From a bacterium (lineage in GTDB: Bacteria > CLD3 > SB21): 64,000 bases of DNA. Of this stretch, positions 53,556 through 62,278 are shown piece by piece. The notes under the pieces are model-generated. The model had not been told where the DNA came from and did not search any database. It worked only from the letters and a program-made list of their open reading frames with translations. The translations under genes were made by a program, and so were the position numbers. Numbering within the stretch: position 1 is the first letter of the stretch; each line of letters opens with the position of its first letter. The stretch covers positions 16,011 through 80,010 of the forward strand of contig WBUR01000015.1 in NCBI GenBank assembly GCA_008933615.1, given 5' to 3'.

Positions 53556-56090
53556 CTAAGTATTCTCTTCATCAGTAAAATTAACAGGCTCTCCATTCTG
53601 CTCTTCAAGTTTCAAAGCCGACGTATCTATTTTGATCGGCTCTTCATGATTACATGTCATACATAGAAGATAGTCGCCTTTACGTTTGGTGATTTTCTTG
53701 ACCATGTATGCGGCATCGCAATGTGGACAACGCTCATTCACCGGTTCATTCCACAAAATAAAATCGCAGTTCGGATAATTTGCGCAGCCATAGAAAAATT
53801 TTCCGAAACGCGATTTGCGGCGAACAATCTGTCCTCCGTCTTTAGGGCAAATAATGTCGGGAACGATGTCGAGAATCGGCTTGGTCGTCTTGCAAGTTGG
53901 GTAATTAGAACACGCCATAAATTTACCGTACTTACCGATCTTGATCACCATCGGGCTTTCGCATTTGGGACATTTCTCATCTGTCATTTCCGGCTCCGGC
54001 GGAGCTTCGCCATCCTTCGCAAGCTTTTTGATATTTTTGCAATCCGGATATCCGGAGCAGGCCATAAATTTTCCGTACCGGCCCCACTTGATAATCATCG
54101 GCTTGCTGCAGAGTTCGCACACCTCGTCCGTCTTTTCCTGCATCGACTCTTTGACTTCGGCCTTTTTCGATTCAACCTCTTTCATGTTTTTAGCGAATGC
54201 ACGGTAGAAATCGTCCAGAACCTTTTTGTATGAAAGTTCGCCTTCTTCGATCTTGTCGAGTTCTTCTTCCATCTCTGCGGTAAACTTGATATTAAACAGC
54301 TCCGAAAAATAATTGCTCAATATATGATTGACCGATTTACCAAGTTCCGTCGCAAAAAGCTTACGTTCTTTGATCTCGGCGTATTCGCGATCTACGATCG
54401 TACTTACGATCATAGCATACGTGCTCGGCCGGCCAATACCCAGTGTGTCGAGTTCCTTGATAAGCGAACTTTCAGTGAAGCGCGCGGGCGGCTTGGTAAA
54501 ATGCTGTTCAGGTAACAGCTCCATCAAATTAAGTTTGTCGTTAATTTTCAAGTCCGGTGGAAGCAGCGCGTTGACTTCGTCATCATCGCCGTTATCGTCT
54601 TTTTTATCGCCTTCATCGCGGCCTTCTTCATATACCTGCAAAAAGCCGCGGAATTTCATGATAGAACCGGTCGCACGGAACAAATATTCGTCCGCCGTAA
54701 TGTCGATCGTCGTTTGATCCATGATCGCCGGCATCATCTGCGACGCGACGAAACGATTCCACACCAGTTCGTATAATTTTAATTGCTGCGGGGTGAGATA
54801 TTTGGCGATCAATTTCGGCGTGTAGGCGACGTTGGTCGGACGGATCGCTTCATGCGCGTCCTGCATATTGGCTTTTTTATTTTTGAATTCGTTGGGTCCC
54901 GGCGGCAGAAATTCTTTTCCAAAGGACGCGTAAATAAATTCACGCAAGGATGCGACAGCCGAATCCGCGACGCGCGTGGAGTCCGTACGCATATACGTAA
55001 TAAGGCCGGTCAAACCTTCTTCGCCCAGCTCAACGCCTTCGTATAACTGCTGCGCAATCATCATGGTCATTTTCGGGGAGAAACTGTTTTTCCGCGACGC
55101 TTCCTGCTGGAGAGAACTCGTGGTAAACGGCGCCGAAGCATTTCTTTTTGTTTCACGCCTGCGGATATCTTTGATGATAAATTCTTTTTTCCGGATGTCC
55201 TCGACATAGCCGCGCGCAACTTCGTCACGGTCGATCACCGGTTTTTTTCCGTCGACAAAATGTAATGAGGCCTTAAACGGATCGGAATCCCGCGCCTGCA
55301 ATTTGGAGTGGATCGACCAGTATTCCTGTGTGATAAATGCTTCGATCTCCGCTTCGCGTTTGCATACTAATTGCAACGCGACTGACTGCACGCGGCCGGC
55401 GGAGGTTCCGCGCCGGATCACGGTCCAGAGGAACGGGCTCACTTTGTACCCGACGATACGATCGAGCACGCGGCGCGCCTGCTGCGCTTTGACCAACTTG
55501 TCGTCGATTTTGAGCGGATGCGCCATCGCCTCTGCAATGCCGGATTTGGTAATTTCATTAAAGAGAACACGTGAAATTTTCGGATTATTTTTATCGATTT
55601 CTCCCGCAATATGCCATGCGATCGCCTCTCCCTCGCGGTCAGGGTCGGTTGCGATAAAAACTTCCTGCGTCGAAGCCGCCATGGTCTTCAGTTTGCGAAT
55701 TACGTCCTGTTTGCCGTCAATAATACGGTATTCGGGCGTATATCCGTTCTCTACGTCAATGCCTAATTTAGTCGAAGGAAGATTCTTGATGTGCCCGATC
55801 GACGCTTCTACGACAAAATTACTTCCGAGATATTTATTGATGGTTTTTGCTTTGGAAGGCGATTCGACGATAACGAGAGATTTACTTCCGCGTTTTATAT
55901 TTTTGTCAATTTCAATTTCGATATGATCCTTGACCGTTTTCGTTTTCTTGAAGCCCCCCCGTTTACCTTTTGAATATTTTGAGGGCGCTTTGGAATCCGC
56001 AGCTATAGGTTCTTCTGCTTCTGCTTTTGCTTTGGCTTTTACGGACTTAGGCAAGACTGTTTTTTTCTTTTTAATTTTTTTTTCCGGCAT
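53556..56090 (-). CDS. topA: DNA topoisomerase I
   Basis: An 844-residue type IA topoisomerase relaxing negative supercoils. A 60-residue Lys-rich extension precedes the Toprim domain (SLVIVESPSKAKTINKYLG; ATDPDREGEAIAWH). The catalytic Tyr is in LITYMRTDSTRVAD; PLKIDDKLVKAQQARRVLDR and the IGRPSTYAMIVSTI motif are conserved. The C-terminus has four zinc-ribbon units (CELCSKPM..CSGYPDC, CPKCESPM..CSNYPTC, a CPKDG..CANYPNC, CPHCDAAY..CMTC), the third with an altered first pair. Confidence 0.97.
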   Translation of the reverse strand: MPEKKIKKKKTVLPKSVKAKAKAEAEEPIAADSKAPSKYSKGKRGGFKKTKTVKDHIEIEIDKNIKRGSKSLVIVESPSKAKTINKYLGSNFVVEASIGHIKNLPSTKLGIDVENGYTPEYRIIDGKQDVIRKLKTMAASTQEVFIATDPDREGEAIAWHIAGEIDKNNPKISRVLFNEITKSGIAEAMAHPLKIDDKLVKAQQARRVLDRIVGYKVSPFLWTVIRRGTSAGRVQSVALQLVCKREAEIEAFITQEYWSIHSKLQARDSDPFKASLHFVDGKKPVIDRDEVARGYVEDIRKKEFIIKDIRRRETKRNASAPFTTSSLQQEASRKNSFSPKMTMMIAQQLYEGVELGEEGLTGLITYMRTDSTRVADSAVASLREFIYASFGKEFLPPGPNEFKNKKANMQDAHEAIRPTNVAYTPKLIAKYLTPQQLKLYELVWNRFVASQMMPAIMDQTTIDITADEYLFRATGSIMKFRGFLQVYEEGRDEGDKKDDNGDDDEVNALLPPDLKINDKLNLMELLPEQHFTKPPARFTESSLIKELDTLGIGRPSTYAMIVSTIVDREYAEIKERKLFATELGKSVNHILSNYFSELFNIKFTAEMEEELDKIEEGELSYKKVLDDFYRAFAKNMKEVESKKAEVKESMQEKTDEVCELCSKPMIIKWGRYGKFMACSGYPDCKNIKKLAKDGEAPPEPEMTDEKCPKCESPMVIKIGKYGKFMACSNYPTCKTTKPILDIVPDIICPKDGGQIVRRKSRFGKFFYGCANYPNCDFILWNEPVNERCPHCDAAYMVKKITKRKGDYLLCMTCNHEEPIKIDTSALKLEEQNGEPVNFTDEENT

Positions 56091-56146
56091 GAAAAAACTT
56101 TCGATAATCGTATTTGTAAAATAAAATTATTTAAAAAAATTTTTCT

Positions 56147-56174
56147 AATTTATAAATAAATGATGCAAATGCAA
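56147..56174 (-). promoter_or_regulatory. Sigma-70 promoter for topA
   Basis: Minus-strand TTGCAT, 16 bp, TAAATT about 57 nt before the topA start, in the divergent gap with the TPR-CHAT gene. Confidence 0.6.
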
Positions 56175-56270
56175 GGTTATTTATTATGACAGCGATGAAC
56201 AAATAATAATTTGTTTAAAAAAAACCGTATACATACATTGTCCCAACCGATTCTTTTCAATAAAACACCC

Positions 56271-58733
56271 ATGAGCATGAGCCGACGAAATAGCCTTCTG
56301 GCGCTGATCTTTTTAGCGGCGCTTGCTTTGTCCACGTACTTGATTCGAATTAATTACACCTCGGTCGAATACGTTTCTCCTGGGCAAATTCCATTGACTT
56401 CAGACACAACGAAAGCGCGTGAATGGTTTGTGACCGGCGCAAAGTTGACCGATCAGAGCAAGTATGATAGTTCGTTGAGTTATTTTGCGGACGCCTCCGC
56501 GATCTATAAGGAATCCGGATTATGGGAAGACTATGTTAATAGTATGAATTATCTCAATGACAACTACCGCCGTCTAGGAAAATATGATACCTCTTTTGTA
56601 CTCTTAACAGCAACGATCGACACGGCGCTGCACCATCTTGGTGAAATGCATGCATCCACGGCCATGGCGATCAACAAGCTCGGATTGTGGTATCGGGACA
56701 ATGGGGAATATGAAAAAGCGCTGGAATCCTTTAATCGAGCATTATCCATACGCCTCAAAGTATTACCGACAGATCACATGGATATTGGATGGAGCTATAA
56801 TAATATAGGTCTTGTGCAATACGATAATGGAAATTTCAATTCTGCTCTTCGCAGTTATCAAAAAGTCATTCCCATATTTATAAAAAATCTTGGTGAGAAG
56901 AGCGGACAGTTGGCTGTACTGTATACCAACATCGCTAATACACTGCAACTCAAAGGCGATCAAGAAAAAGCCTTAGATTATATCAGTCTTTCATTAGAAA
57001 TACGAATACAACTTTTTGGTCCTGATCACGTAACGCTGGCTCACAACTACACCGTCATTGGAAATATATATTTAGGGAAAAGAGATTTTGACAAAGCATT
57101 CAAATTTTATAATCGAGCTCTTTCAATCAGTATGAATACTTTAGGTGAATTCCATCCCAACATTGGGCATAATCTTTATAATTTGGGTTTTGCTTATAAG
57201 GAAGCGGAGCAATCTGAGAATGCGTTGCTTTTCTTCAGAAAAGCATTGTTCATGTGGGAAAAGAAATTCGGTTCTCAACATCCTTTAGTTGCTCGGGTTT
57301 GCGACGAGATAGGAGTTCAACTTCTCACGCAGACACATTATGACAGCGCCTTGTTTTATTTTAACAGGGCGCTCCTGATATGGACAGAAAAGCCCGGAAG
57401 AAAAGGATTCCGCCGCGCCTATGAATTCAGTCACATTGGAACCACATATTTGAAAAAGGGAAAATTCAATGATGCGCTGAGATACTACGATCTTGCTTTA
57501 TCTATAAACAAAGAATATTACGGTGAGAAACATATTGAGGTATCTCAGTCCTATTCGGATATAGCTGATGCATATGTGAGTGTCCGAGATTATAAAAATG
57601 CACTCTGGTATAATACGCGCGCCATTGAAGCGTTGGTATTGAACGAATCGAAAGAAACATCAGAAATGATAACGGTGAACGCAGTCAGACTGCTATTGGC
57701 TTTTGACATGAAAGGCGATATTCTGCGCGAAATCTATTACAAGAAAACGCTGCGGCAGGAAGACCTGCGGAGGTCATTTTCTGCATATGAATCCGCAGTC
57801 CTTTGGTTGGATAAAATTCGCCGCGAATATTCTTCAGAAGATTCAAAATTATTACTCGGTAAAAAAATGAACCAAATCTTTGAAAAAGGAATCAGCACGG
57901 CGTACGACCTTTTCACTTTGACCCGAGATAGTTCATTTGTAGAAAAGGCGTTCCTTTTTTCTGAAAAAAGTAAAGCTGTTATACTGACCGAAGCCATTAT
58001 CGATGAGAAGGCCAGAATAAATGCCGGTATCCCCGATTCACTGCTCGATTATGAAAATCAATTACGGGCGCGTATCGGTTTCTATAACAAGAAACTCTTT
58101 GCTGAGCAAAATGAAGACGAATTTGGAAGTAAAAAGTATCGTACGATCCAGGATAAAATATTTGCATTGACCACCGAATATGAAAAGCATTTGCGGCTTA
58201 TCGAAGAGTCCTATCCTCAATACTATGATCTAAAATACCGTTCTTCGGTCATCTCACTGGAAGAGTTACAAAAAAATATTCCAGACTCCTCTGTTTTGTT
58301 GGAATATTATCTCGGTGATCGACAATGTTTCGTATTTTGTATTGACAATAATCAGTTCCGGTGGGTTGCATTGGACACAGATTCAATAATTCTAAAGCAA
58401 ATTAACAATATGCGCAGAGGAATTGAAACACAAGATTTTAGATCCTACTCGGAATCGGCCTATTATTTATACAATCGCCTGATTAACTCCATTCGGATTA
58501 CCGATGCCACCCATCTCATCATCATACCCGACGGACTCTTGTCTACAATTCCTTTCGAAGCCTTGCTCACAAAACCTGCCGGTGAAAGTATGGATTATTC
58601 CGATCTCGCCTATTTGATCAAAGATTTCAATATAAGCTACGCCTACTCTTCTACTTTACTGTATCAAAATTTAGATCTTCAAACAAATCTAAAAAATAAT
58701 TTGATCGGATTCTCCCCTTCTATCTTCAAATAA
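56271..58733 (+). CDS. Exported TPR protein ending in the N-terminal half of a CHAT domain
   Basis: About 820 residues from the ATG at 56271 (a TTG at 56211 gives a 20-residue longer frame; no clear ribosome site for either). A signal anchor (RRNSLLALIFLAALALSTYL) is followed by at least nine TPR units of the kinesin-light-chain type (AINKLGLWYRDNGEYEKALE, NLGFAYKEAEQSENAL), a helical linker, then the first half of a CHAT domain (SSVLLEYYLGDRQCFVFCID; LIIIPDGLLSTIPFEALL; YAYSSTLL). It stops at IGFSPSIFK, before the catalytic His and Cys. The missing half is on the opposite strand at 59061-59861. Probably one subunit of a bipartite envelope protease, or a scaffold; see findings. Confidence 0.85.
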   Translation: MSMSRRNSLLALIFLAALALSTYLIRINYTSVEYVSPGQIPLTSDTTKAREWFVTGAKLTDQSKYDSSLSYFADASAIYKESGLWEDYVNSMNYLNDNYRRLGKYDTSFVLLTATIDTALHHLGEMHASTAMAINKLGLWYRDNGEYEKALESFNRALSIRLKVLPTDHMDIGWSYNNIGLVQYDNGNFNSALRSYQKVIPIFIKNLGEKSGQLAVLYTNIANTLQLKGDQEKALDYISLSLEIRIQLFGPDHVTLAHNYTVIGNIYLGKRDFDKAFKFYNRALSISMNTLGEFHPNIGHNLYNLGFAYKEAEQSENALLFFRKALFMWEKKFGSQHPLVARVCDEIGVQLLTQTHYDSALFYFNRALLIWTEKPGRKGFRRAYEFSHIGTTYLKKGKFNDALRYYDLALSINKEYYGEKHIEVSQSYSDIADAYVSVRDYKNALWYNTRAIEALVLNESKETSEMITVNAVRLLLAFDMKGDILREIYYKKTLRQEDLRRSFSAYESAVLWLDKIRREYSSEDSKLLLGKKMNQIFEKGISTAYDLFTLTRDSSFVEKAFLFSEKSKAVILTEAIIDEKARINAGIPDSLLDYENQLRARIGFYNKKLFAEQNEDEFGSKKYRTIQDKIFALTTEYEKHLRLIEESYPQYYDLKYRSSVISLEELQKNIPDSSVLLEYYLGDRQCFVFCIDNNQFRWVALDTDSIILKQINNMRRGIETQDFRSYSESAYYLYNRLINSIRITDATHLIIIPDGLLSTIPFEALLTKPAGESMDYSDLAYLIKDFNISYAYSSTLLYQNLDLQTNLKNNLIGFSPSIFK

Positions 58734-58790
58734 TATTACTTTTAGAGTCCTGTTTGCGTATTCGCCGGCCAGCATTTGAAAATTTTTTTA

Positions 58791-58819
58791 TGCAATTTCT
58801 ATAAACCAGCCGTCTTATG
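58791..58819 (+). promoter_or_regulatory. Putative ECF-sigma promoter (lipoprotein gene)
   Basis: TTTATGCAATTT, then CGTCTTATG after 12 bp. The CGTC core is a common ECF -10 element. The block ends exactly 41 nt before the ATG at 58861; the same motif and distance occur at 61640-61667. Confidence 0.6.
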
Positions 58820-58860
58820 AGTACATAAACTAAATTTCCAAACTTAGAAGGAGAATGGTC

Positions 58861-59064
58861 ATGAAAAACTCAAAAGTGATTGCAGTATGGTTTTATTTAT
58901 TTTTAATTCTCGCTATCGCAGCATGCGGCGGTTCGGAGGGCATTGTCAATAGTAATTCATCTAATAAAGAAGCGGCTGCCGATCAGGAAATAAACAACGA
59001 TGGTAATGACGGTATACACTATTTTGACACGCCGACTGACGGTGGCGGTACCGGGGGAAATTAG
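58861..59064 (+). CDS. Small Gly-rich lipoprotein in the CHAT locus
   Basis: A 67-residue protein from the ATG at 58861 (AAGGAG 8 nt upstream; an ATG at 58855 is too close to it). Signal peptide with lipobox AIAAC, then a short Ser/Asn/Asp-rich mature peptide of about 45 residues ending DTPTDGGGTGGN. No family recognised. Its stop overlaps by 4 bp the stop of the convergent CHAT half. The ECF-like promoter and the location between the two CHAT halves suggest a substrate, regulator or surface peptide of this locus. Confidence 0.72.
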   Translation: MKNSKVIAVWFYLFLILAIAACGGSEGIVNSNSSNKEAAADQEINNDGNDGIHYFDTPTDGGGTGGN

Positions 59065-59861
59065 TATAGAAAAACCTTCTTTCGGGTCATTGATTTTCGC
59101 AGAGTTAAAAAAGTCACGACGAAGATTACTGCGACTAGGCTAAAGAACCAATATCCACCGTCATCGCCGGGCGGCGTCAACTTCAGCGGTTTGGTATCGC
59201 CGATCGTGACAAGGCCCGCCCAATAGTAGGGATTGGACAAAACCGGATCACGGCTGTTAATAAAAAATAGTTTGGCATCGCGCAAGGCAGCATCTTTCGA
59301 GCTGCCTTGCGCCAATCCCTCGTAAAATTTATTGACGATGACGGAGGTCGATTTGTCATCTATGGCCCAGAGGCTCATAACTACACTGGGACAGCCGGCA
59401 TAGACAAATCCGCGCGCAAGACTCATCATGCCTTCGCCTTTTACGCTCTTCCCCGTTCCGGTGTAACAGGCGCTGAGCACAGCCATATTGGCGTGCAGCC
59501 GCATGTAATACAATTCATACAAATGCAAAAACCCGTCTTCCTCCGATTCCGGGTTTTTGGAAAATACAAATTTCGAATACAGCGGTTCCTTATCGTCCAG
59601 AATAACGTGCGTGGCGAGATGAATGATTCCAAACCGTCCTGCATTCTGCTTGAACGCATCTTCGGTTGCGTTTCGTCCGACATAGAGATCGCTTTGAACC
59701 AACCCGGAGGCGTTGGTCAGCTCTTTCTCCGCCCATGGCAGATCGCGTAAGCGCAGGGTGTCTCTTGATTTATCCACATTCTCATCCTGGCCAAAAACAT
59801 GAAATTGTAAAAAGAAAATACCGATGCAACATAGCCGGATGAAATATTTTTTCTTAATCAT
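59061..59861 (-). CDS. Exported C-terminal half of a CHAT protease with catalytic His and Cys
   Basis: A 266-residue protein: signal peptide (MIKKKYFIRLCCIGIFFLQF, cleavage near VFGQ), then directly the second half of a CHAT domain: LRDLPWAEKELTNASG, IIHLATHVILDDKEPLYS (catalytic His85) and MAVLSACYTGTGKSVKGEGM (catalytic Cys132), SVVMSLWAIDDKST, NPYYWAGLVTIGD; finally one membrane helix (about 237-257) with a basic tail. Usual CHAT proteins carry both halves in one chain after TPRs. The homologous region begins where the plus-strand protein stops. Both halves are exported, so they could meet in the periplasm. Substrate unknown. Confidence 0.88.
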   Translation of the reverse strand: MIKKKYFIRLCCIGIFFLQFHVFGQDENVDKSRDTLRLRDLPWAEKELTNASGLVQSDLYVGRNATEDAFKQNAGRFGIIHLATHVILDDKEPLYSKFVFSKNPESEEDGFLHLYELYYMRLHANMAVLSACYTGTGKSVKGEGMMSLARGFVYAGCPSVVMSLWAIDDKSTSVIVNKFYEGLAQGSSKDAALRDAKLFFINSRDPVLSNPYYWAGLVTIGDTKPLKLTPPGDDGGYWFFSLVAVIFVVTFLTLRKSMTRKKVFLY

Positions 59862-59923
59862 ATCGTGCGTTCATAAAGGAAATTTAATGGCTCGCTGTTG
59901 ATTTTAGCGGGAAGGTTCCCAGC

Positions 59924-60128
59924 ATGTCGTTCTGTAAGAATCTTTTTAGTTCCTAAGAAAAAACCTCCATACAACAAGGAAATCCCCTTGGGTCATTAAT
60001 TCTTTAAGACATTTACTCTCAGCGAAAGACCGGTTCACCTCTGATCCAATTACTCATTGCTCGTATTCATTCTTTCTTTGCCGTGGAGTTCCTTCTTTAA
60101 TTCAAAAAAGATTCCTACAGAACGACAT
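59924..60128. repeat. 205-bp element with 24-bp inverted ends
   Basis: The left arm 59924-59947 (ATGTCGTTCTGTAAGAATCT...) equals the reverse complement of 60105-60128 at 23 of 24 positions. The 157 bp between has no open frame. It fills the gap between the CHAT half and the anti-sigma gene; a MITE-like or palindromic dispersed repeat is most likely. Confidence 0.7.
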
Positions 60129-60158
60129 AGCCGGCCATGCCGATCAAGAAAGAACCCT

Positions 60159-60950
60159 TTATTCGTTCTTGATTCGTTCCAGAAGTGATCGGGCTGAATC
60201 CGTGAAGTAACCGTTTTTATTCACAACCCTTACAAGAATAGTTTTCGCCTCATTGATATTATCGAGTTTCAGATTCGCTAACGCAAGATACCACTCCGCC
60301 GCATCGGCAATACGTGTGTCTTGAGAATAGGAAGCCTTCTGAAGATGCGCTATCGATTCCAGATCATCGTTAGATATCAACGCGCTTATACCGCAGTATA
60401 AATGCGCAGAAAGATTATTCGGGTTCTGATCGATAAATTCGCTTAGCATGCCTTTCGCCAGCGTGTAATCCTCCAATTCATACGCAGCCATTGCTTCTTC
60501 CAGTAAAGTCTCCTGACTTTGACTGCGCGACAGAGGGATAGTATTGGAATATGGCTTCAGGTACTCATCGGCAAGTTGACGGTTGGGATCATGCGACATC
60601 CAATAGCCGAAGCCGCTGAAAGCAATAAGTACGAGCGCAGCGGCGGAATAGTAAGCCAACTTCGATCCGCGCCGTGCCGGAACGGAACGAAGGAACTTCT
60701 TTTGAATCTCCCGACGGGTTTGTTCCAGATGGCTTCGGAGTTCTTTCTCTGAATTAAATTTACGCGCTCCGGCAATAAGATCGTAACACAGATCGCATTC
60801 AGTAAAATGATTTTCAATCTGAAACCTTTCTTCGTCCGCAATCTTGTGAAATAGATATCTGATGATATCCTCTTCCGTAAGACATGAATTGGCATCATGG
60901 CCGGCGAAATTATTGCCGACCGCGCGGTTAGACTTTAGATGTTTTAACAT
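60159..60950 (-). CDS. Anti-sigma factor with zinc finger and periplasmic TPR domain
   Basis: A 263-residue membrane protein. The cytoplasmic N-terminus holds a zf-HC2 type motif (Cys23 ... HFTECDLC with His48, Cys52, Cys55) that should bind the sigma factor. One membrane helix at about 97-119 (YYSAAALVLIAFSGFGYW); the periplasmic part has about three TPR-like units (ETLLEEAMAAYELEDYTLAKG; AEWYLALANLKLDNINEAK), a likely protein-sensing module. Its start overlaps the sigma gene by 23 bp. It may sense the neighbouring TPR-CHAT proteins or their product. Confidence 0.9.
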   Translation of the reverse strand: MLKHLKSNRAVGNNFAGHDANSCLTEEDIIRYLFHKIADEERFQIENHFTECDLCYDLIAGARKFNSEKELRSHLEQTRREIQKKFLRSVPARRGSKLAYYSAAALVLIAFSGFGYWMSHDPNRQLADEYLKPYSNTIPLSRSQSQETLLEEAMAAYELEDYTLAKGMLSEFIDQNPNNLSAHLYCGISALISNDDLESIAHLQKASYSQDTRIADAAEWYLALANLKLDNINEAKTILVRVVNKNGYFTDSARSLLERIKNE

Positions 60951-61530
60951 GAACCCCCCTTTTTTCTAAATACATTATAATATTTCTTCGGGCGTTTTGA
61001 AGGCGGCTACGCACCTTATCCATATCCCATTGTTTTATTTCCATGATCTCATTATAGCTTTTTTTCTTAAAATAGAACAATTTGACACACTCTTTTTGCT
61101 CCGGGTCTAACTTCCTTACTGCTTCTTGAAGTAATTCGACCTGATCCTCATTGGTACCCATAAGACGGTCAAATTGGGGAAATTGCATAAATAAATTTTC
61201 ATCATCATCGGAAATAGGAACAAACTCACATTGAATGTTATTGTTTTTGTTAACTTTGTCCAAACAAAAATTTTTTGTTACATGATAAAGCCACGATTTG
61301 AAATTCTTAACGTCAATTTCCACGAGCTTGTTTGAAATTTTGGTAAAGATCTCGATGGCGGCATCGTCAGAATCAACCTTGGTTTCAAAATATTTATTGC
61401 AGAGAAAGTAAACCAAATAGGCATAACGACTAAATAATTCACTGAGATAGCGTTCGTCCCGTGAATGACGATACGACCCTATTAATTCTCCGTCGGTAAA
61501 GTTCCTGAATTTTTCAAACGATAAAAACAT
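60928..61530 (-). CDS. ECF (sigma-70 family) RNA polymerase sigma factor
   Basis: A 200-residue two-domain sigma factor. Region 2: ELFSRYAYLVYFLCNKYF with the SWLYHVTKNFCLDKVN part; region 4: EAVRKLDPEQKECVKLFYFKKKSYNEI and WDMDKVRSRLQNARRNI helix-turn-helix. Overlapping anti-sigma gene downstream completes the pair. The two CGTC-type motifs at 58791 and 61640 are candidate targets; the sigma operon's own upstream region lacks that motif. Confidence 0.93.
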   Translation of the reverse strand: MFLSFEKFRNFTDGELIGSYRHSRDERYLSELFSRYAYLVYFLCNKYFETKVDSDDAAIEIFTKISNKLVEIDVKNFKSWLYHVTKNFCLDKVNKNNNIQCEFVPISDDDENLFMQFPQFDRLMGTNEDQVELLQEAVRKLDPEQKECVKLFYFKKKSYNEIMEIKQWDMDKVRSRLQNARRNIIMYLEKRGVHVKTSKV

Positions 61531-61639
61531 CTCTCAAACCGTCAGTTTTAACAAATCGAATTACAAAATTATTCGGGTGTAAGTTTTTATTTTTAAATAC
61601 TTTAATTGCGTTAAATCAATAAATTTAAAAAAATATTTA

Positions 61640-61667
61640 TGCAATTTTCACATTTTCCCGTCTTATG
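61640..61667 (+). promoter_or_regulatory. Putative ECF-sigma promoter (M15 peptidase gene)
   Basis: TTTATGCAATTT, then CGTCTTATG after 11 bp, ending exactly 41 nt before the ATG at 61709. Near-identical to the motif at 58791-58819. Confidence 0.6.
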
Positions 61668-61708
61668 TACAAGAGAGTGACTCAAATACTACTTACAAAG
61701 GCGAAACC

Positions 61709-62278
61709 ATGTTACCTGAAATAATAACCAAAGTCTACACCATGAATAACCTGCAGAATTACACTCCATCTCCAGCACATAATTCCGGAGACCCGGCGCC
61801 GCCTTACGAAATGGATGAGATCATGTTGATGTTTGGCGACATATTCGATTGCATTAATAACGACGGCACCATAAAACCCAAATGGGAACTTGATCAAATG
61901 GGCCTGGCCTATCTTCCTTTTACCATTCCGCTGGCCGCGTGTCCGTCTATTGAAGTGGACAAAATATACTGCCATAAAAAACTAATTTCAACCTTTACGA
62001 ATGTTTTTCGGATCATTCATGAAAGAAACCTCAGGCCGTATGTTCGCTCGTACGGCGGTTGTTTTAACTATCGCAGTAAATACAACGATTCCAGGTTATC
62101 CACGCACAGCTGGGGCATCGCGATCGACCTCAATCCCGAAACCAATCTGCCCGGCACTCGCGGCGATATGCATCCGGAGATCGTGGAAATATTCCAGTCT
62201 TATGGATTTGAATGGGGCGGCAGTTGGAAAAGAAGAGAAAAAAATCCGATGCATTTCCAATGGTGCACAGGTTATTAA
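61709..62278 (+). CDS. M15-family (VanY/endolysin-like) peptidase without signal peptide
   Basis: A 189-residue zinc peptidase. Metal ligands of the M15 fold are present: STHSWGIAIDLN (His133, Asp140) and the C-terminal NPMHFQW (His182) after the conserved FEWGGSWK. Members cut peptidoglycan stem peptides or D-Ala-D-Ala. The 80-residue N-terminal part is family-unassigned, and no signal peptide or membrane helix is seen, which is unusual for a wall enzyme unless it leaves by another route or acts on cytosolic peptides. It has the ECF-type promoter motif 41 nt upstream, linking it to the adjacent sigma factor. Confidence 0.87.
   Translation: MLPEIITKVYTMNNLQNYTPSPAHNSGDPAPPYEMDEIMLMFGDIFDCINNDGTIKPKWELDQMGLAYLPFTIPLAACPSIEVDKIYCHKKLISTFTNVFRIIHERNLRPYVRSYGGCFNYRSKYNDSRLSTHSWGIAIDLNPETNLPGTRGDMHPEIVEIFQSYGFEWGGSWKRREKNPMHFQWCTGY

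Noticed and set aside
56163..56190. Possible third ECF promoter before the TPR-CHAT gene
   Set aside because: ATGCAA and TTATGA are present but the CGTC core is missing and the spacing differs by 4 bp; ATGCAA there also belongs to the topA promoter.
58700..59780. Invertible DNA switch joining the CHAT halves
   Set aside because: No inverted repeat was found at the two breakpoints, and the C-terminal half has a complete signal peptide, so a fixed split is more likely than phase variation.
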